Shown here piece after piece: positions 10,501 through 22,308 of a stretch of 64,000 bases of DNA. The DNA is taken from the NCBI GenBank assembly GCA_025766275.1, contig JAFKAC010000029.1:62001-126000 (forward strand), written 5' to 3'. The DNA is from Lactarius indigo (taxonomy: Eukaryota > Basidiomycota > Agaricomycetes > Russulales > Russulaceae). The translations under genes were made by a program, and so were the position numbers. Every line of letters starts with the position of its first letter. Position 1 is the first letter of the stretch. Under the pieces are notes generated by a model. That model worked only from the letters and a program-made list of their open reading frames with translations. It was not told the origin of the DNA and did no database searches.

Positions 10501-11713
10501 CACTTGATGCTACTGATCGTCACGTTGTGATCAGGATGGGCTGAAGGTTCTCCACGACATATCTTTCCACATCAAATCCGGTGAACGCGTGGGTGTTGGT
10601 GAGCGCTTATAGTCATATATTAGGCGGCGGTTATTGATCAGTAGGGCAGTCGGTCGCACGGGAAGCGGCAAGGTATTAGTTCTCAGCTTGATCATTTGTC
10701 GAAGCGGCCTGCTAAAAAGCTCTTCAGAGCTCTCTGACATTGTCGCTACTCCGGTGCATATTCACGGAGGGTAGCGTGTATTACGACGGCAGACTCACGA
10801 GCTCGATCAACCTGGATGCGCTCCGTTCGAGCGTCACCATTATACCTCAAGTCGTGAGGACGCCCGCCACCTCTCTCCTTTCTCTAACTAAACTCGTTTG
10901 TTTCACGTAGCCCGAATTGCTGAGCGGCTCGCTGCGAGAGAACCTCGACCCGTTCTCGCAATATGACGATGCAACCCTGAACAGCGCGCTGCATGCGTCG
11001 GGGCTCCTCTCCCTACAGAGCGACGACGACGACGACCGTCTCACTCTCGATAGCCATATTGCTAGCGGTGGCGGCAATCTCTCCGTCGGGCAGCGGCAGA
11101 TCTTGGCGCTTGCGCGTGCGATAGTACGCGGTAGCAAGCTACTCATTCTTGACGAAGGTGCGCGTCCTCCCTTACCCTTTTTTGTTGGCTGATCCAGTTC
11201 TTTTTTGCTTCCAGCAACGTCTGCTATTGGTAACGTCTTCCCGTTTGACCTTTGGGAGGCGACGCGACGCTGACGTGGTCCGTGGCGCAGATTACAAGAC
11301 GGATACGGTCATACAGACGTCTCTCCGGACCGAGCTTAAAGGGGACGTAACACTAATCACAATCGCGCATCGTCTGCAAACAATCATCGACGCCGATAAA
11401 GTTGTAGGTCACCCTTCCTCTCCCCACGTCAGGATCACAGACTAAAGAAAAGTAAATAGATGGTCCTGGATGCAGGTCGAATTGTGAGCTTCTCCCCCTA
11501 TCTCCTAAGCTCGAATTCCAAAATACTAAAATACAATAAAAGGTCGAATTTGACAAGCCCAGCGAACTCCTGAAATTGGAGAATGGCAGATTCCGTTCTT
11601 TGGTCGACGAGAGCGGGGACAGAGAACTACTTTACTCAATTGCTTCCTCGGCAGGCAAGGCACAACATGGAGCCTATGGAGGGACTACCACGGCGGCGGC
11701 AACTATACCATGA
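4592..11713 (+). CDS. ABCC/MRP-family full-size ABC transporter (ABC1), 39 exons
   Basis: ATP-driven exporter, probably vacuolar or plasma membrane; substrate unknown (family members move glutathione conjugates and drugs). The spliced model is 4,920 nt and 1,639 residues, every intron phase closes, and it starts [19 protein letters not shown]. The layout is an N-terminal TMD0 (about 19-240), TMD1, NBD1 (Walker A GPTGSGKT 789-796, signature SGGQKAR 887-893, Walker B ILILDD 906-911, H-loop THN), TMD2, and NBD2 (Walker A GRTGSGK 1403-1409, signature LSVGQ 1507-1511, Walker B LLILDE 1527-1532). The NBD1 D-loop reads LAALD rather than SALD. A linker near 430-510 is Ser/Thr/Glu-rich. Notable exons are 5788-5851 (after a GC-AG intron 5736-5787), 7-nt exon 10270-10276, 15-nt exon 11215-11229, and a second GC-AG intron 9912-9978. 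It converges on NLR1. Paralogue: ABC2. Confidence 0.88.
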
Positions 11714-12173
11714 AGGATGAAGAGGAAATACCCGCGTACTACCCTCATCTCACGGTCTTCATAGAGTGCGGGGAAAGTACCCGAGTGCCCTTACATGTAG
11801 ACGAATTCACTAAGCTCGCGAAAAATACCTTTTCCTACCTGAGTGGCACTTCACATTTTCATCCACCAACGGCAGCGTTTTCGAAGCAACTAACCCTTGA
11901 AAGAAAGCCGCCGATCACGTCAACGACCTTGAAACACAAGTATCAATTAACATTGCGTTGTAGTAGCGCGTGACTCTCGACCCACTGGCAAGTGGAAACG
12001 TGAACAAGAAACACGGATATACACGCGCTGATGCAGACGGAAGTCATTATAGTAATGCGAGAGCAAAGGCATTTCGTTTTTCGCAATCGACCGTAGAGTA
12101 CTGTATACTATAGGCTTTGTATTCTCAGATGTACGGAAGGGGTTCGAAATAAACAAATAAATTATGGAGTAAC
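11714..12173. other. Convergent intergenic space between ABC1 and NLR1
   Basis: The first 250 bp are the homologous 3' flank shared with ABC2. The rest is unique and AT-rich, with aataaa at about 12149-12154 that could serve ABC1 polyadenylation. The ORF at 11710-11973 overlaps the ABC1 stop in another frame and is not conserved in the ABC2 copy; it is not called. Confidence 0.5.
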
Positions 12174-15100
12174 CTAAAGCGCTCTCTCTACCTGCGCAAC
12201 ATACTCCGTCAACATCTGCGTGATCTCGTCATTTCTTGTTATTGATGCTGTTTGGAATGGGGTCCTTCCTTCTTTGTTCTTGGCATCTGCACTCGCGCCA
12301 TGGTCGAGCAGCAAGGGCATGGTCCCCATTTCGCCTCTGGATGACGCCAGGTGTAACGGAGTCCATCCGTCGTTGTCCTCAGCATTTGCGTTCGCGCCAT
12401 GGTCGAGTAACAAGCGCGCGGTCTCTGTTTCGCCTTCGGACGATGCCTCGTGCAACGCGGTCCTTCCATCCTTGTTCTTGGCATCCGCACTCGCACCACG
12501 GGCGAGCAGCAAGCGTACGGTCTCTGGTCTGCCTTTGGACGACGCCAGGTGTAACGGGGTCCATCCGTCCTTGTCCTCGGCATCTGCGTTTGCGCCGTGG
12601 TCGAGCAGCAAGCGCACGGTCTCTGTGTTGCCCTTGGATGAAGCCTCGTGTAAGGGGATCCTTCCATCCCTGTCCTTGGCACCCGCGTTCGCGCCCTGGT
12701 CAAGCAGTAGACGTGCAACCTCGAACTTCCCATTAGATGATGTCAGATGTAATGGCGTCGAGTAGTCCTTATCTTGTGCGTCAATTTCTGCTCCATATTG
12801 GAGCAATAATCTCACGATATCCACGTGACCTCTGTTCGATGCCCGATGCAATGGAGTATGGCCCGCGTCGTTCGCGGCTTCGAGGCGCACCCTGTGGCAC
12901 AGTAACATCCGAACAACTTCTAGGTGTCCACTTCCTGCAGCTAAATTAATTGGAGTCCAGGGATCACTTTGCTGCGCATTTGCATCTGCACCATGGTCAA
13001 GTAGCCACCGCACGACGTCGACAAGCCCATCCTTCGATGCAGCATGTAGAGGAGTTCGATTAAATTGGTCCTCGGTGACGTCCATGACCGCGCCATGCTG
13101 GTGTAACAGCTCGGCCACCTTGAAGTGTCTCTTGTGCAATGCCGCCGCCAGTGGACTGTGATTTTGACCACCCCTCGCATTTACTTGCTCTGGATGCTCG
13201 ACAATGATCTGCGCTGCCAGGTCACGAAATCCGCACAACGAGGCATAATACAGTGGAGATCCGTGATGTTCGGTGCGATCTCCGAACTGAACCCAGCGAT
13301 CCTCGATGTTGTGCAACTGGAGCCACGCGGCAAAATACGGTTTGGTCGAGTCAAAAAGACACCGCATCCCATCTTCTATGTGTGACGACACCTCTCCAAA
13401 ATTTGCATGCTCCACCCAATGCTGACTGGCATATCTGGCCAACGGGAACCTAGCTTCGACCTGGTCATCATCGACGCTGCCGTCCAACCGAAGAAGAGTT
13501 CCCAAGCAAGCCTGGGCGAGAGTCGTGTGTGCAGGTTCAGGAATGATATGAAAGTACGAAGCGTCGCCTTTAGAAGCCGCAAGCCGATCGGAAGTCAAGA
13601 ATTCCTTCACCGAAAAATGCGAAAACTGGATGACCCGCGAATCGCCATCGTCGACTTCGGTGATCAGGCTTGAGCACGTTGATAGCACAGCTCGTTGCCG
13701 ATCCTCCCACCGCCAGTCCTCCTTTAACTTCGGTGTCGCTCCTTCCGCCTCATCGAAGTCAAGCGCAAGTATTTCTGCGAGCTCCTCGACACGTAACGGC
13801 CGAACAGCCGCGGTGAGACATTGTAAGAGACGACGAGCGTGATCTCGGTTGGCCATCCCGATCTCCTTCAACACTCGCTCATAAGTCTCGTCTAAAGATT
13901 TCGGTAATTCGTCGAGCGTCCGCCGGATGCTTTGTGGGAAGCAATGTTGCAACACTTCCAGCTGACAGAAAACCCAACGGAACCTGTCAAATAGTCGGTA
14001 ACCGTCATTGGCACATTCTTACACACGCTTACATTCCATCAGCTCTTTCCGTGAGCGTCTCAATAACCAATTCTTTGTCTTTATCCCTCCATCTCTTTAT
14101 CGCCATATCTGAGTCCGCGTAAACGACAGATCTGATGTAGTCTTCAATATCCTTCTTTTGTCCACTTTGTTCGTGAATTGACACCGGGTGAGATGCTAGG
14201 GGCTCCAGCACGGCTCGGATATCGCTCTCCGGACGGCTCGTGACACATATATGAAGATTTGAGAGCTGGCAACCGATGAGGTCCTTCAAGAGATCAAGGA
14301 CCTGTTTGCGGGCGGGTGGAATTCCAATTGTATTGGGACATTCATCTAGCGCGTCCAAGATTATGTAGATTGGGCCTTGGCCAGGTAGCGCGAGCATCTC
14401 TTTAAGACACGTGACCAGTGTACTTGTACTGGGCTTTTGGGCGCCATCATCGTGCGCCTTATAAATGCGGGAGAGTATGTCGCAACAATTGTTGGAACGA
14501 GCGGAGAGCTGAGTTAAAAGGGAAGGAAGCAAGTTGCGGAGATGTTGTTTATCGGTGTCCTTGAAATCGAAATAAAAATATGCCATGGATGCTAGTCCAG
14601 CCTCGCGCAACGCCATTATGTCTTGGATGATTGCGGAGCTAGTTGGCGTTGTAAGTTCCTCAGGGGTGAACGCGACAAATGGTAACGAACCAAAGGATGC
14701 TCTTCCCTGAGCCCGCTACAACAATTAGAGGCGATCAAGATCTGGGAAGATGAGAAAGGACAGAATGGCGCACGTTTCCCGTGGATCCACAACAAGGCTG
14801 ACTTGGACTTCCATTCCATGAATATACTTCCGTTGAAGAACCATGTCGCCGTGCCTTCATGTTGAGTGGTGGATGCGATATTTTGATTAGTGGATGGGTC
14901 CGGCGGAGACAGCCACGCTCGATGATCTCTCCGTACTCGGCTCCCTGCGGCGGTACTTCAGTGTCAGCAAGCAAGAGCAGCAGGGTTAAAGAGCCACGGA
15001 CGCTTTTCTTCGTCGATATTGTTTGCTGTCTGTTGCAACAGAACTTGCGTTTCCCTTGTGGTCACTTTGACTACCTTGCCATCTAGTCGTATGTGGGTTT

Positions 15101-16009
15101 TACGATGGTATTTGTGAGTAGCCAACGTGTTGAACGTACCCTCAATAGCCACGTTGACCTTGTCACCGACAACTTCTACTCTGTCCTTGACATGATGTGC
15201 GATTTTCAGTACTTGCACGATCGCCATCTGGACCTCCTGCTGCGTTAGTCTATCCAGTTTGGCTAGCGCGTCCTCGATGTCTCTCCTTCCAATCAATTTC
15301 TTCAGATATCTCTCTGAATATCTATCAGCGAAGAGCAATATATCATCAGTGATCGACTCACTTGCTCGTCCCTGCTTTATCTCCTTCGTCACTATCCCAA
15401 ATATCCCAAGCACCTCGACCATTATCTTCACGATGACGTCCCTCATCGCCTCCGTCGTCGGCACCTCGCTATACTCCTCGAGCCGTCTGAAGAAGCTCTC
15501 GATGCGCTCAAAGATATCAACAAGCGCATCTTGGCTCGCAACAACGTCCTTTGCTGCCTGTGTGGGTTCCGCATCAGAAGAGTCCGTGTAAGGGATATAT
15601 AGGATAATAGCTACCAAGAGGAGGACTCCGGCTCCAGCGAAAATGACTTTCGCAGGTGAGAACACCTAGAAATATGATATCAGGGGGTAGATCGTAGAAG
15701 GATCGTCAGAATGGGACCCACCAGTCCGACTCCTTCGCCAAGCGCCGCGGAGAAGGCATAAAGGACATTGACCGTCGGATTCAACCATTTTGTCAAATTG
15801 TCGTCACCTGACGTGGATTGCTCGAACTGTTGAACTTGAGTGCGAAGGACGGTTAGAATGTCAGTGGGGGTATTGCAGATCTGCAACTGGGCCAACAACG
15901 GGTGTGCGAGAAGATCTTTCTTGGTCTTCTTCTCGTACTCCTTGATAGAAGCATAAAAGATGGCCTGGAGATTAGAAGAAGAGGAAGCTGTGGCCGGTGT
16001 CTGAGACAT
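12174..16009 (-). CDS. NLR1: Goodbye-NACHT-ankyrin STAND receptor, 9 exons
   Basis: Nine exons close in phase: 16009-15722, 15665-15615, 15557-15362, 15313-15140, 15082-15002, 14944-14774, 14715-14691, 14638-14033, 13983-12174 (3,402 nt, 1,133 residues). The N-terminus MSQTPATASSSSNLQAIFYA and KLTKWLNPTVNVLYAFSAAL-type core are the fungal STAND Goodbye domain (about 1-235). One heptad (VEVVGDK) links it to NACHT: Walker A GKPGSGKS 319-326, Walker B LDALDE 423-428, TSRPE 462-466. A helical region with LDETYERVLKEIG follows. Eleven ankyrin repeats run from about 772 to the end, with TPLHLASS-type cores. Introns of 42-58 nt interrupt the Goodbye region; without splicing they mimic extra residues. 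By family it acts as a nucleotide-switched sensor of non-self that triggers a cell response; the ligand is unknown. Confidence 0.9.
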
Positions 16010-16960
16010 GGCAGCAGCAGCGAGAAGGTGTCCGAGAGTATGGTACTAGCGGAAGAGATATGGCACGGCGGCGCCAGAGTGGTTTGGCAGTTGACGCCCA
16101 CACAGCCCTCGTGCCAGGAATTATATCATTGTTTTCAAAGTCATAGGCGCGGGACTTTCTACATCCAGGACCGGTCTTGTCCTTTCGGACTGTATCCCGG
16201 AATATAAAAAAAAAAGACTTTCTGCATCCTACTGACTGACTTGAAGGGAGATCCGATTGCAGTGAGGGGTCTTAGATTGATTCAGAGGCAGACAAGCGGA
16301 ATGTATGGGATCTCGGTGTTGGGGTTGCCTGTGCAGAAAAGGTTGCGCTTACGACGGATGGTTCTCAGGCAGGTACATCTCGGTTCGGTCAATCGGTACT
16401 CTTTTGATTCTTCGAGAAAAAAAATAGGTAGCTGGTTTGATTGAGGCGTGCACTCATGAGCTGGTTTCTCCTCTCAAGTGAGTGACAGGAATTAAACAGA
16501 TAATAGGTAGGTAGGGATATGATGGTTGCGTAACTGTCCATCGAAAGAAAGTTCATAAGGTCGAATTCTTTGGCAAATGGGCGGAGAAGCATGAGCCTGT
16601 GCGGGGAAGTACGAGAGACGCGAATACGTCAGCCCGACCCCACCCCATCATCCCTATGTGAGGTAAGTTCACTGGCGTACTGTACTACCCTCCAACGAAT
16701 GAATTTATTCGCGTAGATACGTACTGTCCGTGTCGTAACAGATGGACAAACAACAAACTATTCCAAAGCGCGTACATGAGCGTCGTTGAGTGTCATTCTT
16801 GCTCGCCCGGCTAAGTCACAGCCCCCTCCCAAACAAGATCGCGTTGGTTGACTTCTATCACGATTTTCACGGTCGATGTCTGATTTGTTTTCGTTCACGG
16901 TATTGTCAAGAAACTCAAGATGGTTATAGGCTAGACGCACGTAGACGTATCATATAGTAC
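16010..16960 (-). promoter_or_regulatory. NLR1 upstream block, class II
   Basis: A conserved block seen upstream of NLR1, NLR4 and NLR6, and without a gene at 55975-56480. Near the start codon it shares tggtactagcgga / tgatactagcaga, agatatggcacgg and ggaattatatcattg. Further out it shares gattcagaggcagacaagcg (16276) and tgacaggaattaaacagata (16484). NLR2, 5 and 7 have a different proximal block. The plus-strand ORFs here are not conserved between copies, so I read it as promoter and 5' UTR. Confidence 0.55.
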
Positions 16961-17004
16961 TACCTCTTTGAGTACCTTGGCGAGTACTTGGTTTACTGAT
17001 GGGC

Positions 17005-17787
17005 CTACCAAATACCGAGCGCACTCTCAAAAATCTTTTGCAGATGTGGGAGATCACTCTCAATACGACGCATTGATCGTGTCGGTTCATTTTCCATAGT
17101 TTGACTGCTGGCAGCCTCAGAGGATAGCTTGAGGCGTGACCTCCCCAGCGGCGCCACTACTACTCCATTGCACATTCCCTCGCTGATTGTTGTATGTAGT
17201 TCAATATGCAATTTCTCAAGGCCTAACGTATGGGTAGTCGAGATACGACATACAGGATTTGGGTTAGGGCGAGTGTGACCATGTTGCCTTCGAGTCGGTC
17301 GTCGCACCAGTCGAATCCGCGATTGTAACATCCATCCACGACAGTGAGTAGAACTTCGCTCTTGGCACAATCAACGGGCAGTCGAAGACTAATGACTTAA
17401 GTAAACCTAGGCCCAGCCCATTCGCAACCTTCGCTGCAACTACTGCAGGACTCCTGGACCCGGCGGGATGGGCTTGCAATTTATAAGGTATCACCTATAG
17501 GCCACATCAATCGAATAAAAACAAATTTTGTGAGGCATATACTTGTTCCGCTATGCGAGCCGCAAGCTTCGACATCTACAGAGATTCAGCGTATCGTGAG
17601 CCAACCCCGTGTCATTACTGCACCCTCCTTTGAATGACCTTATAACGTTGGTCGTTCGTTTCCCATCGTCGATATGTCATTCCAACGCACAATACAGTAG
17701 AAATATTCCGAGTGTGACTATATGAATACCTACAGAGGGGGGGCACTAATACTATCACAGTGACTTGACGAACCTATGTAGGGTAAC
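17005..17787 (-). repeat. NLR 3' spacer block, copy 1
   Basis: Downstream flank of NLR2, homologous to 34390-34839 plus 37380-37793 (downstream of NLR5) and more weakly to about 27480-27986 (downstream of NLR4). Shared landmarks are aataccgagcgcactc (17011), ctcaaggcctaacgtatggg (17215), gtaaacctaggcccagccc-like (17401) and caatttataaggtatc (17477). The ORFs 17005-17370 and 17264-17494 are not conserved between copies, so I call no gene. Confidence 0.55.
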
Positions 17788-20700
17788 TTATAGAACTCTA
17801 TCTATTTGTCCACCATGCTCAGTCAACATCTGTATAATCGCGTTCTTTCCCTTCCCTGATGCCACCTGGAATGGGGTTCTTCCTTCCTTGTCCTTGGCGT
17901 CTGCACTCGCGCCGCGGTCAAGCAGGAAGCGCACGGTCTCCGTTTTGCCTTTGGACGACGCCAGGTGCAACGGAGTCCATCCGTTCTTGTCCTCGGCATC
18001 TGCGCTCGCGCCGTGATCGAGCAGCAAGCCCACGGTCTCAGTTCGGCCCTTGGATGATGCCTCGTGCAATGGGGTCCTTCCGTCCTTCTTCTTGGCATCT
18101 ACACTCGCGCCATGGTCGAAGAGAAAGAGTACGGTGTCTGTTTGGCCTTCGGATGACGCCAGGTGCAGCAAAGTGCATCCATGTTTGTCCTCGGCATTCA
18201 CGTTCGCACCATGGTCGAGCAGCAAGCGTACAGTCTCTGTTTCTCCTTTAAACGACGCCTCGTGCATTGGGGTCCTTCCGTCCTTCTTCTTGGCATCTGC
18301 ACTGGCACCACGGTCAAGCAGGAAGCGTACGATCTCCGTTTTGCCTTTGGATGACGCCAGGTGCAACGGTGTCCATCCGTGCTTGTCCTCGGCATCTGCG
18401 TTCGCGTCGTGATCGAGCAGCAAACGCATGGTCTCTCTTTTGCCCTTGAATGACGCCTCGTGCAATGGAGTCCTTCCATCCTTCTTCTTGGCATCCACAC
18501 TCGCGCCAGAGTCGAGTAGCAAGTGTGCGGTCTCTGTTTTGCCTTCGGATGACGCTACATGCAATGGGGCCCATCCGTCATTGTCCTCAGCATTTGCGTT
18601 CGCGTTGTGGTCGAGCAGCAAGCGTACAGTCTCTTTTTCTCCCTGAAATGACGCCTCGTGCAATGGGGTCCTTCCATCCTTCTTCTTGGCATCTGCACTC
18701 GCGCCACGGTCAAGCAGGAAGCGCACGGTCTCCGTTTTGCCTTTGGATGACGCCAGGTGCAACGGTGTACATCCGTCCTTGTCCTTTGCATCTGCGCTCG
18801 CGCCGTAGTCGAGCAGTAAGCTCACGGCGTTTGTTTCGCCCTTGGACGCCGCGGAGTGCAATGGGGTCCATCCGTCTTTCTTCTCGGCATCTGTATTCGC
18901 GCCATGGTCAAGTAGTAGGCGTGCAACTTCGAGCCCCCCATTAGATAATGCCAGGTGTAATGGCGTCGCATAGTCTTCATCTTGTACGCCGATTTCCGCC
19001 CCGTGTTGGAGTAATAGCCTTACGATCTCCACGTGACCATTAGTGGACGCCCAGTGCAATGGAGTACGGCCTTCGTCGTCCGTAGCGTTGACGCGTACGT
19101 TGTGCCCCAGTAGCATCGAAGCGATCTCTAGCTGGCCAAACTCTGCAGCTAAATGAATTGCAGTGGAGAGATTGTTTTGTTGCGCATTTGCATCTGCACC
19201 ATGGTCGAGTAGCCACCGCGCGATATCGATAAGTCCGTCCATCGATGCAGCATGTAGAGGAGTTCGATCAAATTTGTTCTCGGTGACATCCAGGGCCGCG
19301 CCATGCTGGTATAATAGCTCTGCCACCTTGAAATGTCTCTTGTACAATGCCGCCACCAATGGACTGTGATTTCGACCACCCCTCGCATTTACTTGCTCAG
19401 GATGCTCGATGATGATGTGCGCTGCCAGATTACGGAGTCCGCACAATGAGGCATAATACAGTGGAGATCCACGGTGTTTGGGGTAATCTCCGAACTCACC
19501 CCAGCGATCATCGATGTTGTGCAACATGAGCCACACGGCAAAATTTGGCTTGGCCGAGTCAAAAAGACGCCGCATCCCATCTTCTACGTGTGACGACACC
19601 TTTCCGAACTGCGCATGCTCCACCCAATGCCGACTGGCATATCGAGCCAACGGAAACCTATATTTGACCTGGTGATAGTTGGCGCTGCCGTCCAACTGAA
19701 GAAGAGTTCCCAAGCAAGCCTGGGCGAGGGTCGTGTGTGCAGCCTCGGAAATGATATGGAAGTACGAAGTATCTCCTTTAGAGGTCGCAAGGCGATCGGA
19801 AGTCAAGAATTCCTTCACCGAAAAATGCGAAAACTGAATGACCCGGGAGCCATGATGGTTGACTTGAGTAATTAAGCTGGAGCACGTAGATAGCACAGCC
19901 CGTTGCCGGTCTTCCCACCGCCAGTCCTCCTTCAACTTCGGTGTCGCTCCTTCCGCCTCATCGAAGTCGAGCGCAAGTATTTCTGCGAGCTCCTCGACGC
20001 GCAGCGGCCGAGCGGCCGCGGCAAGGCATTGTAAGAGGCGACGAGCGTGATCTCGGTTGGCCATCCCGATCTCCTTCAACACTCGCTCGTAAGTATCGTC
20101 CAATGATTTCGGCAATTCGTTCAGCGTTCGACGAATGCTTTGCGGAAAGCAATGTTGTAACACTTCCAGTTGACAGAAAACCCAACGGAACCTGTAAAAT
20201 AGTCAACAACCGTCACTGGCACATTCTTATTCGCGCTTACATTCCATCAGCTCTTTCCGTGAGCGTCTCAATAACCAGTTCTTTGTCCTTATCCCTCCAT
20301 CTCTTCATCGCCATATCTGAGTCCGCGTAAATGACAGATCTGATATAGTCTTCAATGTCCTTCTTTTGTCCGCTTTGTTCGTGAATTGAGACGGGATGGA
20401 ATGCTAGGGGCTCGAGCGCGGTTCGGATGTCGTTCTCCGGACGGCTCGTGACACATATATGAAGATTTGAGAGTTGGAAACCGACGAGGTCCTTCAAGAG
20501 ATCAAGGACCTGCTTGCGTGCGGGTGGAATTCCAGATGTATTGGGGCATTCATCTAGCGCGTCCAAGACGATGTAGATTGGGCCTTGGCCAGGTAGCGCG
20601 AGCATCTCTTTGAGACACCCAATCAACGTACTGGTTGCGGGCTTACGTGCGCCATCGTCGTGTAACTTATAAATCCGGGAGAGGACGTCGCAACAATTGT

Positions 20701-22308
20701 CGGAACGAGTGGAGAGCTGAATGAGAAGAGAGGGAAGCAAGTTGCGGAGGTTTTGTTTATCGGTGTCCTTGAAATCAAAATAGAAATACGCCATGGATGC
20801 TAGTCCAGCCTCCCACAACGCCGTAATGTCCTGGATGATTGCGGAGCTGTGTTGGTGGTGTAAGTTCCTCTGGGCGAACTCGACAAATGATGACGAACCA
20901 AAGGATGCTCTTCCCTGACCCCGCTGCAATGGTTCGAGATCAATGTGTGGGAGGATGAGAGGGGACAGAAGGACGCACGTTTCCCATGGATCCACAACAA
21001 GGACGTGGTCGGCTTGGTCTTCCATTCTATGAATATACTTCCTCTGAAGAACCATGTCGCCGTGCCCTCATGTTGAGTAGTGGACGCGATGTTTTGATTA
21101 GTGGATGGGTCCGGAGGAGACAGCCACGCTCGGTGGTCCTTCCGTATCCGGCTCCCTGCGACGGCATTTCAGTGTCAGTAAGGAAGAGTAGAAGGGCTAA
21201 AGAGCCACAGACGCTTTTCTTCGTCGATATTGTTTGCCGCCTGTTGCAATAGAGCTTGCATTTCCATTGTCGTCACTTTGACTACCTTACCATCTAGTTG
21301 TATATGAGTTTACGATCGTTTTGTGAGTAGCTAACATGACAGACTCACCCTCAACAGCCAGGTTGACCTTGTCATCGACAACCTGTACTCGGTCGCCAAC
21401 GTCTTTGACCTTGTCATCGACGCCTTGTACTTGCCCACCGACAGTTTCTACTTGCCCACCGACAGTTTCTACTCCATCCTTCACATGGTGTGCGATTTTC
21501 AGCACCTGCACAATCGCCATCTGGACCTCCTGCTGCGTCAATCTATCCAGTCTGACCAGCGCGTCCTCGATATCCCTCCGTCCAATCAATTTCTTCAGGT
21601 ATCTCTCTGCATATTCATCAGCGACGAGCAACATTTCATCAGCGATCGACTCACTCGCTCGTCCTTGCTTCATCTCCTTCGTCACGATCCCAAATATCCC
21701 AAGCACCTCGACCATTATCTTCACGATGATCTCCTTCATCGCCTCCGTTGTCGGCACCTCACTATACTCTTCGAGCCGTCTGAAGAAACTTTCGATGCGC
21801 TCGAATATATCAATGAGCGCATCTTGGCTCGCAACAACGTCCTTGGCCGCCTGTGTACGTTTCGGGATCAGAATAGAGCAAGTAAGGGAGAAATCCAGTA
21901 TGGTAGCTACCAATAGGAGGACCCCGGCACCAGCGAAAATGACTTTTGCAGGCGAGAACACCTATAAATATGATATATCAGAGAGGGTGGATCGTAAACG
22001 ATCGGCTGAATGGGATTCACGAGTCCGACGCCCTCGCCAAGCGCCGCGGAGAAGGCATAAAGGACATTGACAGTCGGGTTCAGCCATTTTGTCAATTTGT
22101 CATCTCCGGAAGTAGATTGCTCGAACTGTTGGACTTGAGTGCGGAGAACGGCCAATATATCGGCAGGAGAATCGCAGGTCTGTAACAGGGCCATCAACGG
22201 ATGGAGAAGTAGGTCTTGCTTCGTCTTCTTCTGATACTCTTTAATGGCGGCATTAAAGATGGCCTGGAGATTGGAAGAAGACGAAGCGGCAGAGGGTGTT
22301 TGAGACAT
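17788..22308 (-). CDS. NLR2: Goodbye-NACHT-ankyrin receptor with the longest ankyrin array
   Basis: Same nine-exon plan as NLR1; I checked every donor and acceptor by alignment and found no break. The start is the ATG at 22308 (MSQTPSAASSSSNLQAIF); an upstream in-frame ATG at 22386 belongs to the promoter block. Predicted size is about 1,360 residues. Goodbye and NACHT (GKPGSGKS; LDALDECPN; TSRPEND) are complete. The linker has five heptads (21368-21472). The last exon (from about 20190) holds 17 ankyrin repeats, six more than NLR1, exactly 198 residues longer. The C-terminal repeats alternate between two consensus types (WTPLHLASSKGKTETVRFLL and RTPLHEASFKGE-like). Together with the kinase relic to its right it is a segmental copy of the NLR7 locus. 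Confidence 0.88.
17850..18890 (-). repeat. Homogenised 99-bp (198-bp dimer) ankyrin tandem array in NLR2
   Basis: About eleven consecutive 33-codon ankyrin repeats. Odd and even members form two sequence types, so the true unit is a 66-codon dimer: type A has DRGASADAKKKDGRTPLHEA, type B has DHGANADAEDKHGWTPLHLA. Members of a type are far more alike than types are to each other, at DNA as well as protein level. The high identity creates long open shadow frames on both strands (for example 17859-18251 and 18450-18944 on plus). Confidence 0.85.
21368..21472 (-). repeat. 21-bp heptad minisatellite, five units (NLR2)
   Basis: Five 7-codon units on the minus strand: VETVGGQ, VETVGGQ, VQGVDDK, VKDVGDR, VQVVDDK. 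Valines recur at positions 1 and 4 of each heptad, as in a coiled coil. They join the Goodbye domain to the NACHT domain. Unit number differs in every paralogue group. Confidence 0.85.

Larger units (their letters stand above)
4205..11965 (+). repeat. Left arm of a ~7.7-kb inverted repeat (ABC1 arm)
   Basis: Homology to the reverse complement of 47830-55600 starts about 390 bp upstream of ABC1 (shared gtccatctact.atgcacatt), runs through the whole 39-exon gene, and ends about 250 bp past the stop codon (shared cccttacatgtagac and gaagcaactaaccc). Exon boundaries, including non-canonical ones, match in both arms. Introns and flanks are more diverged than exons, so the duplication is not brand new. 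Confidence 0.85.

Noticed and set aside
12220..12765. Long plus-strand ORFs antisense to the ankyrin exons (also 17859-18251, 18450-18944, 28084-28575)
   Set aside because: They are shadows of the repetitive ankyrin coding frame; they repeat with the same 99-bp period and have no conserved start or domain.
14640..14690. Stop codon and one-base length differences after the P-loop in NLR1 and NLR6
   Set aside because: The segment is an intron (gttcgt..aactag) that rejoins SIL-C-SAIIQDI; differences there do not affect the protein.
15558..15614. A hydrophobic insert after GVLLL in the Goodbye domain (AIILYIPYTD.. in NLR1), apparently a transmembrane segment
   Set aside because: It is an intron (gtagct..acacag). 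Removing it gives GVLLLAAKDVVASQDAL, as in the family, and the insert differs freely between copies.
21421..21480. Short regular repeats that could be mistaken for a CRISPR-like or satellite array
   Set aside because: The 21-bp units are coding heptads in frame with the NLR, without spacers; the ankyrin 99-bp repeats are likewise coding.
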